A stretch of 64,000 nucleotides of DNA from Pseudomonadota bacterium (lineage in GTDB: Bacteria; Pseudomonadota; Gammaproteobacteria; Steroidobacterales; Steroidobacteraceae). The DNA is taken from contig JAKBCE010000017.1 of NCBI GenBank assembly GCA_021808195.1, positions 1 to 64,000 of the forward strand, in the 5' to 3' direction. The position numbers were made by a program, and so were the translations under genes. Below the pieces are notes generated by a model. The model searched no databases. It was not told the origin of the DNA and saw only the letters and a program-made list of their open reading frames with translations. Below are positions 25,530 through 34,695 of this stretch, one piece after another (positions within the stretch are counted from its first letter, which is position 1; every line of letters starts with the position of its first letter).

Positions 25530-27089
25530 TTGACCGATTCGCGCTGGCTCGCCTGGTCCGTTCCGTTCATCTACGTGCTGGCAGCGCTCGCTGCGCCGCG
25601 CGTCCGCCATCCCTGGCGTGCGCTCAGCCTCGCCACCGGCGCTGCGCTCGCGCTGGCATTCGGCCGGCTGCTGCTCGTGTTCGCGAGCGCCATCGGTACA
25701 GCGGGGGCCATCGGCACACGCATCGCTTCGGTGCTCGTACTGCTCATCACGTTCCTCGGCTGGGTGATTGGTCGTTATTCCAGAGTCAACCTGGCGGGCG
25801 AGCCCGGCGAGCGTCGCTACGTCCTCGGTTTGCTCGCTACGCTCGCTGCGGTGTGCACCGTGGTGAGCACGAACGATTTCGCGGTGCTGATCGCAGCCTG
25901 GGCGGCCAGCAGCGTGACGCTGCACCCGCTGCTCACCTTCTACGGCGAGCGCCCGCTCGCCCGCCTGGCCGCGCGCAAGAAATTCATGGCCGCCCGGTTG
26001 GCTGAACTGTGCCTGCTCGGCGCCGCGGCGCTGCTGTATCTGCAGTGGCGGACGCTGGATCTGGGCAGTCTCGCCCGTCTGGCCACCGCAAGCGCCTCGC
26101 TGCCGGCGGCGGTCGAGTGCGCCGCGGTGCTGATTGCCGCGGCCGTAGTGCTGCGCTGCGCCCAATTGCCGCTGCACGGCTGGCTGGTGCAGGTCATGGA
26201 AGCGCCGAGCAGCGTCTCCGCGCTGCTGCACGCCGGCGTCGTCAACCTTGGCGGCTACGTGCTGATCCGCCTCGCGCCGCTGCTGTGCGCTTCGGCACCC
26301 GCCGAGCTGCTGCTGGTGGCCGTGGGCAGCGCGACTGCCGTACTGGCGGGGCTGACGATGATGACCTGTACTTCGGTCAAGGTCCGCCTCGCCTGGTCGA
26401 CCTGCTCACAGATGGGCCTGATGCTCACCGAGTGCGGCCTCGGACTGTACGATCTCGCCCTGCTGCACCTGCTAGCTCACGCGCTCTACAAGGCCTATGC
26501 CTTTCTCAGTGCCGGAGAGGTCGTGCAGGAATCAGCCAACGGGCAGCCGCGGGCGCAGAGCGCCCCGGGCGTGCCGCACCTGCTCGCCGGGCGACTGCTG
26601 GCGGCCCCCCTTGCGGCGCTGCTCGTGATCGGCTCATCGAGTCTCTGGCACACCATCGTGAACGCGCCGCAGCTCTCGGGGCCGGCCTGCCTGATCGGCT
26701 CGATCGGCTGCGCGGTGCTGCTGTGGAACAGTGCCACGCTCGCACTCTATCTGCGCAATATCATGGTGATGTTTGCAGCCGTGCAACTGTATCTGCTCTG
26801 GCATCTCACGATGCGCAGCGCATTTCCGGTCCCGACAGGAAGTGCATCCGGGTTGGCGATGCTCTGGGCGGGCGGGTGCTTCCTGATGCTGTACGTGCTG
26901 CAGTGGCAGCTGGCACGGCCCGTGCGCTCCCCGGGTGCTGCGCGGCTGCGGGCCTGGGCATCCGCCGGATACTTTCTCGATGAGCCGATGACCGCGCTGG
27001 TGATGCGGCGCGGGCGGCCACGCCCGCCACGTTGGACGGTTCTGCCCATGGCGCGAGGGTTCGCTCAACGCGAAGGCGGTGCAGCGTGA
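25530..27089 (+). CDS. dabB: DabB, proton-conducting partner of the DAB carbon pump
   Basis: About 519 residues from TTG 25530, which has GGAG eight bases upstream; a GTG at 25488 is the longer alternative. It is a many-span membrane protein of the NuoL/MrpA (PF00361) family, with PLHGWLVQVMEAPSSVSALL, HAGVVNLGGYVLIR and MGLMLTECGLGLYDLALLHL, the conserved segments around the proton path. DabB pairs with DabA to energise CO2 hydration and bicarbonate accumulation. It overlaps dabA by GTGA. No other Complex I or Mrp subunit is present, which excludes those systems. Confidence 0.9.
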   Translation: MTDSRWLAWSVPFIYVLAALAAPRVRHPWRALSLATGAALALAFGRLLLVFASAIGTAGAIGTRIASVLVLLITFLGWVIGRYSRVNLAGEPGERRYVLGLLATLAAVCTVVSTNDFAVLIAAWAASSVTLHPLLTFYGERPLARLAARKKFMAARLAELCLLGAAALLYLQWRTLDLGSLARLATASASLPAAVECAAVLIAAAVVLRCAQLPLHGWLVQVMEAPSSVSALLHAGVVNLGGYVLIRLAPLLCASAPAELLLVAVGSATAVLAGLTMMTCTSVKVRLAWSTCSQMGLMLTECGLGLYDLALLHLLAHALYKAYAFLSAGEVVQESANGQPRAQSAPGVPHLLAGRLLAAPLAALLVIGSSSLWHTIVNAPQLSGPACLIGSIGCAVLLWNSATLALYLRNIMVMFAAVQLYLLWHLTMRSAFPVPTGSASGLAMLWAGGCFLMLYVLQWQLARPVRSPGAARLRAWASAGYFLDEPMTALVMRRGRPRPPRWTVLPMARGFAQREGGAA

Positions 27090-29623
27090 GCAGCGCTGAG
27101 GCGAAGGCCACGCGCTCGATACGGGCCCGGGAGGCACTGCAAGCGGCTTGCCGCAGCGTTGCGCCCGCCTGGCCGCTCGATCGGCAGATCGCGGTGAGCC
27201 CGTACTGGGGTCGTACGGATCAACACTTCGATGCGATCGCTGCATCGCTGCGCCGCTGGGTCGGCGCACCCATGACACTGCCACGCAGCGAGTATCTGCG
27301 TCTCTGGCAGGACGGGCAGGTAACCGCCCAGCACCTCGAGCAAGCCCACCTCGAACGGCGCACCCACCTCACCCCGAGCGAGGCACTCGAAGCGTTGCGC
27401 CACCCGGCGCCAACCGCTTCCGGCCTGCCCTTGTTGTCCGATGTGCTCGGTGCCGACCCCACCGAGGGCGTGCCGAGTCCCTGGCCGAATCGTCTGACCG
27501 AGCAGATCAGCCAGTGCTGTGCGGCATACTTCGATGCATTCCAGGCGGACGGGCGCCCCTGCGCTGCACCCGGCCTGTTCACGGGCTGGCGAGCACAACT
27601 GCTGCACGGACCGCATCCTCCCTGGTTGAAACAGACCGACGGGCTGATTCAGCGTATCGCGCAGTTGCCAACTCGCGCAGACGCAGCACTTGAGTGGGCG
27701 CTCGAACGTCTCGCCATCGCCGCGACCCAATTCGATGACCTGCTGCAAGTGGTGGCACTGCGGATCAACGGTTGGGCGGCCTGGTGCGCGTATCTGGGCT
27801 GGGAAGCGAAGCTGCATGGCACCGAGGATGCGCACCTCGGTGAACTGCTGACGGTACGGCTGTGCTGGGAAGCACTCCTCGATGAGGGCCGGCGCGACGG
27901 CGCCGGCCCCTGGGCAACGTGGATCGAGCAGTGGTCAGCGGCACAGCGAGTCGATCACGCCGGCGCCATCGAAGCGGAGCTCCTCTGGCAACGGGCGCAC
28001 GAGATCGCCTACCAGCAGCGCCTGTGCGCGCAACTGTACTCGTTCACACCGGCCGCCGAGGAGCAACAGGCCCCCCCGCCAATGCAGCTCGTGTTCTGCA
28101 TCGATGTGCGCTCCGAGCGCATGCGGCGCGCAATCGAAGCCGTCACCCCCGATGCGCGCACCTATGGGTTTGCCGGATTCTTTGGCCTGCCAATCGAGTA
28201 CTCCCCACTCGGCACCGCACTCGCGCGTCCTCAGCTCCCCGGTCTGTTGGCTCCGACACTACAGGCCACCGACACCAGCGCCGATGCCGGACGCGACCGT
28301 CAACTCAGCGCGCGGCGCCAGCGCGCACTGCGTTACCGCGACAGCACCCGGCTGTTCGAGCGGCTGCCCTCGGGAGCCTTCACTCGGGTGGAAATGCTCG
28401 GCCTCGCTTATCTGCCGAAACTTCTGCTGCGCGCGCTTGGCTACCAAACCGCTTCGCCCGCGACGCTCGGACTGAGCGCCCGCGAGCGGCGCGAGCTGCG
28501 GCCGCATCTTTGCCTGCACGGTGCGTCTGACGCCGGCGCGCAGGTCGAGCGGCTGGCAAGCATTGTGCGCGCCATGAGCCTGCACCAGCCGTTCGCTCGC
28601 CTGCTGGTTCTGGTCGGTCATGGTGCCACCGTCACCAACAACCCGCAGGCCGCCGCCCTCGCCTGCGGCGCCTGCGGCGGGCACAGCGGTGACATCAATG
28701 CCCGCCTGCTGGCGGGCCTACTGAACGACCCGGCACTGCGGGCCGCACTCGCCGATCGCGGGGTTGCACTGCCCCCGACCACCCTCGTCGTTGCCGCGCT
28801 GCACGACACCGTCACGGATACTGTGGAGTTGCTCGACGTCCTCGAGGTTCCCGCCTCGCATCGGGCAGACATCGATTTGCTGCGCGAGACTTTGCGGCGC
28901 GCCGGAGAGCAGGTCCGTCGCGAGCGGGCCGCGAGTCTCGGACTGGCGCACCTCGGCGGGCGGGACGCTGCGCTCCTGAAGCAACTGCGGCGACGCGCTC
29001 GCGACTGGGCGCAGACCCGTCCGGAATGGGGCCTCGCCGACAACGCGACTTTCATCATCGCGCCACGGCGGCGCACTCGGGGGCTTGACCTGGCCGGTCG
29101 GGCATTCCTGCACGAGTATCGCTGGCAGGCCGATCCCGATGGCGCGCTGCTCGAACAGCTGCTGAGCGCGCCGATGATCGTTGCTCATTGGATCAATCTG
29201 CAATATTACGGCTCGACCGTCGATCCGCATCGCTACGGCAGCGGCAACAAAGTCCTGCACAACGTCGTCGGTGGGCGCATCGGGGTGCTCGAGGGCTCCG
29301 GTGGGGATCTGCGCATCGGCCTCGCCAGACAATCCGTGCACGACGGTGAGCGCTGGCGGCACACCCCGCTGCGTCTGACGGTCGTCGTCGATGCGCCGCG
29401 CGACACGCTCGAAGCGATCCTTGAGCGCCAGCCCCGAGTCCGCGAGCTGATCGATCATCAGTGGCTGTATCTGTGCCGTTTCGCCGATCGGACCCTCGAG
29501 CGTCGTCACGAGGGGCGCTGGCAGCTCACCGCAAGCGGCGCGTCCGATGCTACCGGTGAGTCTGCGATGACCCCAACCCCACTCGGACCCGAGCCGTTCG
29601 ATGCGCATCGGGCCGTTGCCTAG
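27086..29623 (+). CDS. dabA: DabA, vectorial carbonic anhydrase of the DAB pump
   Basis: An 845-residue DUF2309 protein starting at GTG 27086 in overlap with dabB. The zinc site is intact: Cys338 and Asp340 in VFCIDVRSER, His512 in LVGHGATVTNN and Cys527 in AACGACGG-like context. These correspond to the Cys, Asp, His and Cys described for DabA of Halothiobacillus, with the same spacing between His and Cys. The protein is soluble and acts with DabB as a one-way CO2 hydratase, driven by proton flow, that loads the cytoplasm with bicarbonate. Its presence implies CO2 fixation. The length is normal. Confidence 0.93.
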   Translation: MSSAEAKATRSIRAREALQAACRSVAPAWPLDRQIAVSPYWGRTDQHFDAIAASLRRWVGAPMTLPRSEYLRLWQDGQVTAQHLEQAHLERRTHLTPSEALEALRHPAPTASGLPLLSDVLGADPTEGVPSPWPNRLTEQISQCCAAYFDAFQADGRPCAAPGLFTGWRAQLLHGPHPPWLKQTDGLIQRIAQLPTRADAALEWALERLAIAATQFDDLLQVVALRINGWAAWCAYLGWEAKLHGTEDAHLGELLTVRLCWEALLDEGRRDGAGPWATWIEQWSAAQRVDHAGAIEAELLWQRAHEIAYQQRLCAQLYSFTPAAEEQQAPPPMQLVFCIDVRSERMRRAIEAVTPDARTYGFAGFFGLPIEYSPLGTALARPQLPGLLAPTLQATDTSADAGRDRQLSARRQRALRYRDSTRLFERLPSGAFTRVEMLGLAYLPKLLLRALGYQTASPATLGLSARERRELRPHLCLHGASDAGAQVERLASIVRAMSLHQPFARLLVLVGHGATVTNNPQAAALACGACGGHSGDINARLLAGLLNDPALRAALADRGVALPPTTLVVAALHDTVTDTVELLDVLEVPASHRADIDLLRETLRRAGEQVRRERAASLGLAHLGGRDAALLKQLRRRARDWAQTRPEWGLADNATFIIAPRRRTRGLDLAGRAFLHEYRWQADPDGALLEQLLSAPMIVAHWINLQYYGSTVDPHRYGSGNKVLHNVVGGRIGVLEGSGGDLRIGLARQSVHDGERWRHTPLRLTVVVDAPRDTLEAILERQPRVRELIDHQWLYLCRFADRTLERRHEGRWQLTASGASDATGESAMTPTPLGPEPFDAHRAVA

Positions 29624-29632
29624 GCCGCTCTC

Positions 29633-30562
29633 GTGACCCGCAAGCCCTCCGGCGCAACGCAGCCCATCCCGGCGCACCTGGCGCAGCTGGAAGCCGAAGC
29701 GATTCACATTCTGCGCGAGGCGCTCGCCGAGGCCAATCGTCCGGTGTTGCTCTTCTCCGGGGGCAAGGACTCCACGGTACTCGCCCACCTCGCCTGCCGA
29801 GCGTTCTACCCGGCGGCACCGCCGTTGCCGCTGTTGCACATTGATTCGACCTGGGAATTCCGCTCCCTGCTCGAATTCCGGGACCGCTTCGCCGCCCGCC
29901 ACGGCTTCCGTCTCCTCGTCTGGGCCAACGAGGACGGACGGGCCGCCGGCATCAATCCGTTCGAGCATGGTGATCGGTACACCACCGTCATGCGGACCGA
30001 ACCACTGAAGCATGCGTTGGATGCCGGTGGCTACGATGTCATTCTCGGGGGTGCGCGCCGAGACGAGGAGCGCTCGCGCGCCAAAGAGCGTGTCGTCTCG
30101 ATCCGCGGACCGCAGCACAGCTGGGACCCGCGGCGCCAGCGGCCCGAACTGTGGAATCTCTACAACTTCCGCCTCGGCTCGCAGGAGAGCGCGCGGGTGT
30201 TTCCGCTGTCGAATTGGACCGAGTGTGACGTGCTCGCTTACGCGCTCGCGCGTGAGGTCGAACTCGCTCCGCTTTACTACGCGCGAGCCCGCCCCGTCGT
30301 GCAGCGTGATGGTCAGTGGATCGTCGTCGATGATCAAAAACGCATGCGCTATTGCCCCGGCGAGCGCCCGCTCCGGCGCACCGTGCGCTTTCGCACTCTC
30401 GGTTGCTGGCCGGTCACCGCGGCGAGTCCCTCGGAGGCCCGCTCGTTGCGCGAGGTCCTGGAGGAAACCCTTCGCTCGCGCCGCTCCGAACGTGATGGGC
30501 GGCTCGGTGATCGCGACGCCGGCGGCTCGCTCGAAGAGCAGAAGCGTGAGGGCTACTTCTAA
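29633..30562 (+). CDS. cysD: CysD-like sulfate adenylyltransferase subunit, no CysN nearby
   Basis: A 309-residue PP-loop protein. The ATP-binding loop is LLFSGGKDSTVLAHLA, followed by LHIDSTWEF, GGARRDEERSRAKERV, FPLSNWTECDVLAYA, RFRTLGCWPVT and the C-terminal KREGYF, all typical of CysD. CysD normally works with the GTPase CysN to make APS from sulfate, or in reverse in sulfur oxidisers. Here it follows dabA by nine bases and no cysN is in the window. It could pair with a CysN elsewhere or serve another role in the DAB operon. The start is GTG 29633. Confidence 0.85.
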   Translation: MTRKPSGATQPIPAHLAQLEAEAIHILREALAEANRPVLLFSGGKDSTVLAHLACRAFYPAAPPLPLLHIDSTWEFRSLLEFRDRFAARHGFRLLVWANEDGRAAGINPFEHGDRYTTVMRTEPLKHALDAGGYDVILGGARRDEERSRAKERVVSIRGPQHSWDPRRQRPELWNLYNFRLGSQESARVFPLSNWTECDVLAYALAREVELAPLYYARARPVVQRDGQWIVVDDQKRMRYCPGERPLRRTVRFRTLGCWPVTAASPSEARSLREVLEETLRSRRSERDGRLGDRDAGGSLEEQKREGYF

Positions 30563-30589
30563 CTCAATGCAATCACTGGAGCATAACCA

Positions 30590-30826
30590 ATGGACAGTCT
30601 TGCTGATCTGAACGTACTGCGCACCGAACGGCAAATTCACCGGGCGCTCGCGCATCCGGCGTTAAGTGTCTGGCTCAAAGATGCCTTGCGATCGGCATTG
30701 ACGTGCGAGCCGGAGCGCATCGGCAATGATCTGGAGTTGTTGATGCACCTGCTCGGCCCCTGGGCCGAGGCGCGCATCGCGCAGGCACCGATCCTGCCGC
30801 AGGCCTCTGCGACGCATGGTCCGTGA
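30590..30826 (+). CDS. Small protein at the end of the DAB operon
   Basis: A 78-residue protein with GGAG eight bases before ATG 30590. It starts MDSLADLNVLRTERQIHRAL, with one Cys in LTCEPERIGND, and ends in a low-complexity tail. It has a predicted helical core and no membrane segment. I do not recognise a family. It lies 27 bases after the CysD-like gene and 27 bases before the convergent glgX stop, so it is the last gene of dabB-dabA-cysD. A partner for the CysD-like subunit is possible but unproven. Confidence 0.7.
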   Translation: MDSLADLNVLRTERQIHRALAHPALSVWLKDALRSALTCEPERIGNDLELLMHLLGPWAEARIAQAPILPQASATHGP

Positions 30827-30853
30827 AGGTGCGCACCGAGCGCACCCGGCGTC

Positions 30854-32932
30854 TCAGCGGCTCACGACCGTACCGGCGGTACTGGCGAGCACTGCGATCG
30901 CATGCGGACCGAGCACATAATCCGAAGATGAATGGACGGGCCGGTCCGTCTCCTCTGGGAAGTCCTCGGGAGCGCCGAGCGCGGTATCGAGCACGCGCTG
31001 CCACTTCCCCGAGGCCTCGACCTGCAGCGCAAATCGCTGCTCGCCGGAGGTGCCATTGATCATGATGTACATATCGCAGTCGCCCTGCGAGGCGCCGCGC
31101 AGATGCACCGCGAGCGTGCGTGACAGTGGCCCCATGTCCACCTCGCGGCCGGTGCCGAACCAGCTCACGTCCTGCCGCCAGAAGCGGCTGCGCCCGAGCG
31201 AGGGGTGCGCTTTGCGAAATCCGATCATGAGCCGAAAGAACCGCAGAATCTCGGCATTCTCCCGGCACAGATCCCAGTTAAGCCAGCTCGTCTCGTTGTT
31301 CTGATTGTACGGGTTGTTGTTGCCGCCCTGGGTCTGCAGGAACTCGTCCCCGGCGCGCAGCATCGGCGTGCCGTTGGCAAGCAGCAACAGCGCGCACAGA
31401 TTCTTCGCCTGCCGGTGCCGCAACGCACGCACTGCCGGCGGGGCGCCGGCGTCACCCTCCCAGCCGCTGTTCGAGCAGTAGTTCTCCTCGACGCCGTCGG
31501 TGTTCCCGTGACCGTTCGCTTCGTTGTGCTTGCGGCTGTATGCAAGCAAGTCATACAGCGTGAAGCCATCATGTGCGGAGATGAAATTGACGCTCTGATA
31601 CGCGTGGAACGCGTTCGGCAGATCATCGGGAAACAGATCATCGCTGCCGTAGAGACGTTGCATCAGCGCTGGCACCAGACCCTCATCCCCGCGCACAAAG
31701 CGACGCACATCGTCGCGGAACCGTCCGTTCCACTGCAGCCAGCGGGATGCCGGAAACCCGCGTCCGAGCTGATAGGTACCGACCGCGTCCCATGGTTCGG
31801 CAATCAGGCGCACCCCGCACAATTGCGGCTCGGAGAGAATGTCTCCGAAGATCGGCGGATCAGCGGTGTTGAGCGAACCGTCGGCGTTGCGCGCAAATAC
31901 CGAAGCGAGATCGAATCGAAAGCCGTCGACGTGCATGTCGTGTGCCCAGAAGCGCAGGCTGTCCACGATCAGCTTGCGCACATAGCGGTTGGCGCAATGC
32001 AGCGTGTTGCCGGTGCCGGAGAAGTTCTCGTATCGGCCGCCATCTGCTGCCAGCAGATAGTACGTGCTGTTGTCGATGCCTTTGTAACTGTAGAGCGGGC
32101 CGCGCTCATCCCCCTCGCCGGTGTGGTTGTAGACCACATCGAGAATCACCTCGATGTCGGCTGCATGCAGCGCCTTGACCATCGCGCGGAACTCCTCCAG
32201 CTGGGCGTACGGCTCGGCACGGCTCGCGTAACCGTGATGCGGTGCAAAGAAGCTAAGCGGCATGTAACCCCAGAAATTGCCCTCCTGGGGGTCGAACTGG
32301 AACACCGGCATCAATTCCACGGCGGTGACGCCGAGTGCACGCAGATACGGGATCTTCTCGATCACCCCGCGGTAGGTGCCGCGGCTCGCCTGCGACACAC
32401 CGGAACTGGCGCTGCGCGTGAAGCCCCCGACGTGCAGCTCATAAATCACCAGATCGTGCTGATGCCGCGGGCGCCGATCCTCGCCCCAGTCAAAAGCGCG
32501 GTCCGGGGCATCGAGCACCCCAAGCGGCGCCTGACCGGCGTTCGGGCCGGGGCGGCACGCCGCGGCACGCGCGAAGGCCGGTGGAAAGTACAGCGCCTTA
32601 GCGTACGGATCGAACAGGATCTTGTCCGGATCGAACGCATGACGCTCGAAGCCACCTGCGGAGCGCGGACCGCTCACCCGATAAGCATAGTAGCGTGCCT
32701 GCGGTGCCGCAGCCGCGGCGATCCGACAGTGCCAGATCCGCCCGGACTTATTGCGCAGATAGTCCATGCGGTAGGTGAGTACGGGTCGCGACGGATCGTG
32801 CGCGCCGTAGAGCAACAGCGTGACCTGTTCGGCATGTTTGGAATACAGTGCGAAATTCCACGCGTGCTCAGCGGCGCACCAGCTCGCCCCGAGCGGCAGT
32901 GCCGCACCCTCGCTGTCAGCCCAGTCGCTCAT
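30854..32932 (-). CDS. glgX: Glycogen debranching enzyme GlgX
   Basis: A 692-residue GH13 enzyme with an N-terminal CBM48-like part (WNFALYSKHAEQVTLLLYGA). The catalytic sites are DGFRFDLAS (Asp nucleophile), LIAEPWDAVGTYQLG (Glu acid/base) and SAHDGFTLYDLLAY (Asp). EVILDVVYNHTGEGD is the first conserved region. GlgX hydrolyses alpha-1,6 branches left by glycogen phosphorylase. It is the third gene of glgP-pgm-glgX on the minus strand, 45 bases from pgm. The length and motifs are those of active GlgX/TreX enzymes. Confidence 0.95.
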   Translation of the reverse strand: MSDWADSEGAALPLGASWCAAEHAWNFALYSKHAEQVTLLLYGAHDPSRPVLTYRMDYLRNKSGRIWHCRIAAAAAPQARYYAYRVSGPRSAGGFERHAFDPDKILFDPYAKALYFPPAFARAAACRPGPNAGQAPLGVLDAPDRAFDWGEDRRPRHQHDLVIYELHVGGFTRSASSGVSQASRGTYRGVIEKIPYLRALGVTAVELMPVFQFDPQEGNFWGYMPLSFFAPHHGYASRAEPYAQLEEFRAMVKALHAADIEVILDVVYNHTGEGDERGPLYSYKGIDNSTYYLLAADGGRYENFSGTGNTLHCANRYVRKLIVDSLRFWAHDMHVDGFRFDLASVFARNADGSLNTADPPIFGDILSEPQLCGVRLIAEPWDAVGTYQLGRGFPASRWLQWNGRFRDDVRRFVRGDEGLVPALMQRLYGSDDLFPDDLPNAFHAYQSVNFISAHDGFTLYDLLAYSRKHNEANGHGNTDGVEENYCSNSGWEGDAGAPPAVRALRHRQAKNLCALLLLANGTPMLRAGDEFLQTQGGNNNPYNQNNETSWLNWDLCRENAEILRFFRLMIGFRKAHPSLGRSRFWRQDVSWFGTGREVDMGPLSRTLAVHLRGASQGDCDMYIMINGTSGEQRFALQVEASGKWQRVLDTALGAPEDFPEETDRPVHSSSDYVLGPHAIAVLASTAGTVVSR

Positions 32933-32977
32933 ACCTCTGTCCGTGCGTGCCAGTTGCCCGTTCCGCTCGCGCCGACT

Positions 32978-34627
32978 TCAGGCACCGGCGGTGAGCGCGC
33001 GCGCCACGATGTCACCGGCTTCGCGCACGACCGCCTGCAGATGAGCCTCATCCCGGAAGCTCTCGGCATAAATTTTGTACAGCCGCTCGGTACCCGAAGG
33101 CCGCGCGGCGAACCAGCCGTCACGCGCAATGACCTTCAGCCCGCCGATGGCGGCGTCGTTGCCGGGCGCACGGGTGAGCTTGGCGAGAATCGGCTCGCCG
33201 GCCAACTGCTCCTCCTTCACCTGCTCGGCGGTCATTTTTGCGAGTGCCCGCTTGTCCTCGGGCGATGCGGGCATGTCCTGGCGGATGTAATGAGACTCCC
33301 CGAGGTCTGCGGTGAGCGCCCGATAATGCTCGCTCGGGTCGCGTCCGGTTACGGCGGTAATCTCGGCCGCGAGCAGATCGAGTAGCGGCCCGTCCTTGTC
33401 CGTGGTCCAACTCGCCCCATCGTGCTGCAGGAAGCTCGCCCCGGCGCTCTCCTCGCCTGCGAAGCACAGCGAGCCCTCGGCGAGCCCCGCGGCAAACCAC
33501 TTGAATCCCACCGGCACCTCGTACAGGCGTGCGCCATGGCGGGCCACCACCCGATCGATCATGGCGCTGCTCACCACTGTTTTGCCGACGGCCGCGGTGC
33601 GCTGCCAGTGCGGCCGGTGCGTGAGCAGGTAATCGATCGCCGCTGCCAGATAATGGTTCGGGTTCATCAGCCCCGCCGACGGGGTGACGATGCCGTGCCG
33701 ATCCGCGTCGGTGTCATTGCCGAAGGCCAGGCGGTAGCGCTCCTTCAGTTGCACCAGACGCGCCATCGCGTAAGGGCTCGAGCAGTCCATGCGGATCTTG
33801 CCGTCGTGATCGAGGGTCATGAAGGAGAATGTGGCGTCCACCGTGCGGTTGACCACCTCGACCTCAAGGCCGTAGTGTGCGTTGATCGGATCCCAGCAAT
33901 ACAGGGCTGCGCCGCCGAGCGGATCGACACCGAGCTTCAGCCCCGCGGCGCGAATCGCCGCCATGTCGATCACCCGGCTCAGGTCGCGTACGTACGGATC
34001 GATGAAATCGCTCGTGTGCGTCGTTGCGGCGCTACGTGCAGCGGCAAAACTCAGCCGCCGCACCGACCGATTGCCGGTCCTGAGCAGTTCGTTCGCCCGC
34101 GTTTCGATCCACGTAGTCGTCGCCGAATCGGCCGGACCCCCGTGGGGCGGGTTGTACTTGAAGCCGCCATCGGCTGGTGGATTGTGCGATGGGGTGGCGA
34201 TCAGCCCATCGACGAGGCGAGTGCTGCGGCCGCGGTTGCGGGTAATGATGGCCCGCGAGAGCACCGGTACCGGGGTAATGCCGGCCCCCGATGCGAGCAC
34301 CGCCTCGACGCCGTTGCCGGCAAGGACTTCCAGCGCCGTACGCTCGGCCGGCAGGGACAGCGCATGGGTGTCCTTGCCGATCAATACCGCCCCGTCGATG
34401 CCATGGGCGTGTCGATAGTCGCAGACCGCCTGCGTGATGGCGAGAATATGCGCCTCGGTGAACGTGCCATCGAGCGAGGAGCCGCGATGGCCACTGGTGC
34501 CGAACTGCACGCCGCGCGCCGGGTCCGCCACATCCGCCCCCGGCGCATAATAGGCCGCCTCCAGTGCGCGCAGATCCACGAGGTCCTGCGCGCTCGCAGG
34601 CTGTCCTGCCCTTGCATCGATCGTCAT
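32978..34627 (-). CDS. pgm: Phosphoglucomutase, alpha-D-glucose type
   Basis: A 549-residue phosphohexomutase. FGTSGHRGSSLDG is the N-terminal substrate loop. The active-site serine lies in TPSHNPPADGGFKYNPPHGG, and the metal loop is DTDADRHGI. It interconverts glucose-1-phosphate and glucose-6-phosphate, linking glycogen breakdown to glycolysis. The start ATG 34627 follows GGGAGAGCGAAG. It lies between glgP and glgX, so the three form a glycogen-utilisation operon. Confidence 0.95.
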   Translation of the reverse strand: MTIDARAGQPASAQDLVDLRALEAAYYAPGADVADPARGVQFGTSGHRGSSLDGTFTEAHILAITQAVCDYRHAHGIDGAVLIGKDTHALSLPAERTALEVLAGNGVEAVLASGAGITPVPVLSRAIITRNRGRSTRLVDGLIATPSHNPPADGGFKYNPPHGGPADSATTTWIETRANELLRTGNRSVRRLSFAAARSAATTHTSDFIDPYVRDLSRVIDMAAIRAAGLKLGVDPLGGAALYCWDPINAHYGLEVEVVNRTVDATFSFMTLDHDGKIRMDCSSPYAMARLVQLKERYRLAFGNDTDADRHGIVTPSAGLMNPNHYLAAAIDYLLTHRPHWQRTAAVGKTVVSSAMIDRVVARHGARLYEVPVGFKWFAAGLAEGSLCFAGEESAGASFLQHDGASWTTDKDGPLLDLLAAEITAVTGRDPSEHYRALTADLGESHYIRQDMPASPEDKRALAKMTAEQVKEEQLAGEPILAKLTRAPGNDAAIGGLKVIARDGWFAARPSGTERLYKIYAESFRDEAHLQAVVREAGDIVARALTAGA

Positions 34628-34695
34628 CGCTTCGCTCTCCCGGCCCTCACTCGGCTCATCTCGTTGTCCTGCAGGCGTCGTGCACACCGATCGGC

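Noticed and set aside
28718..30655. 645-codon minus-strand frame over dabA and the CysD-like gene
   Set aside because: It lies antisense to two genes with complete family motifs and shows no motif of its own; long antisense frames are expected at this GC content.
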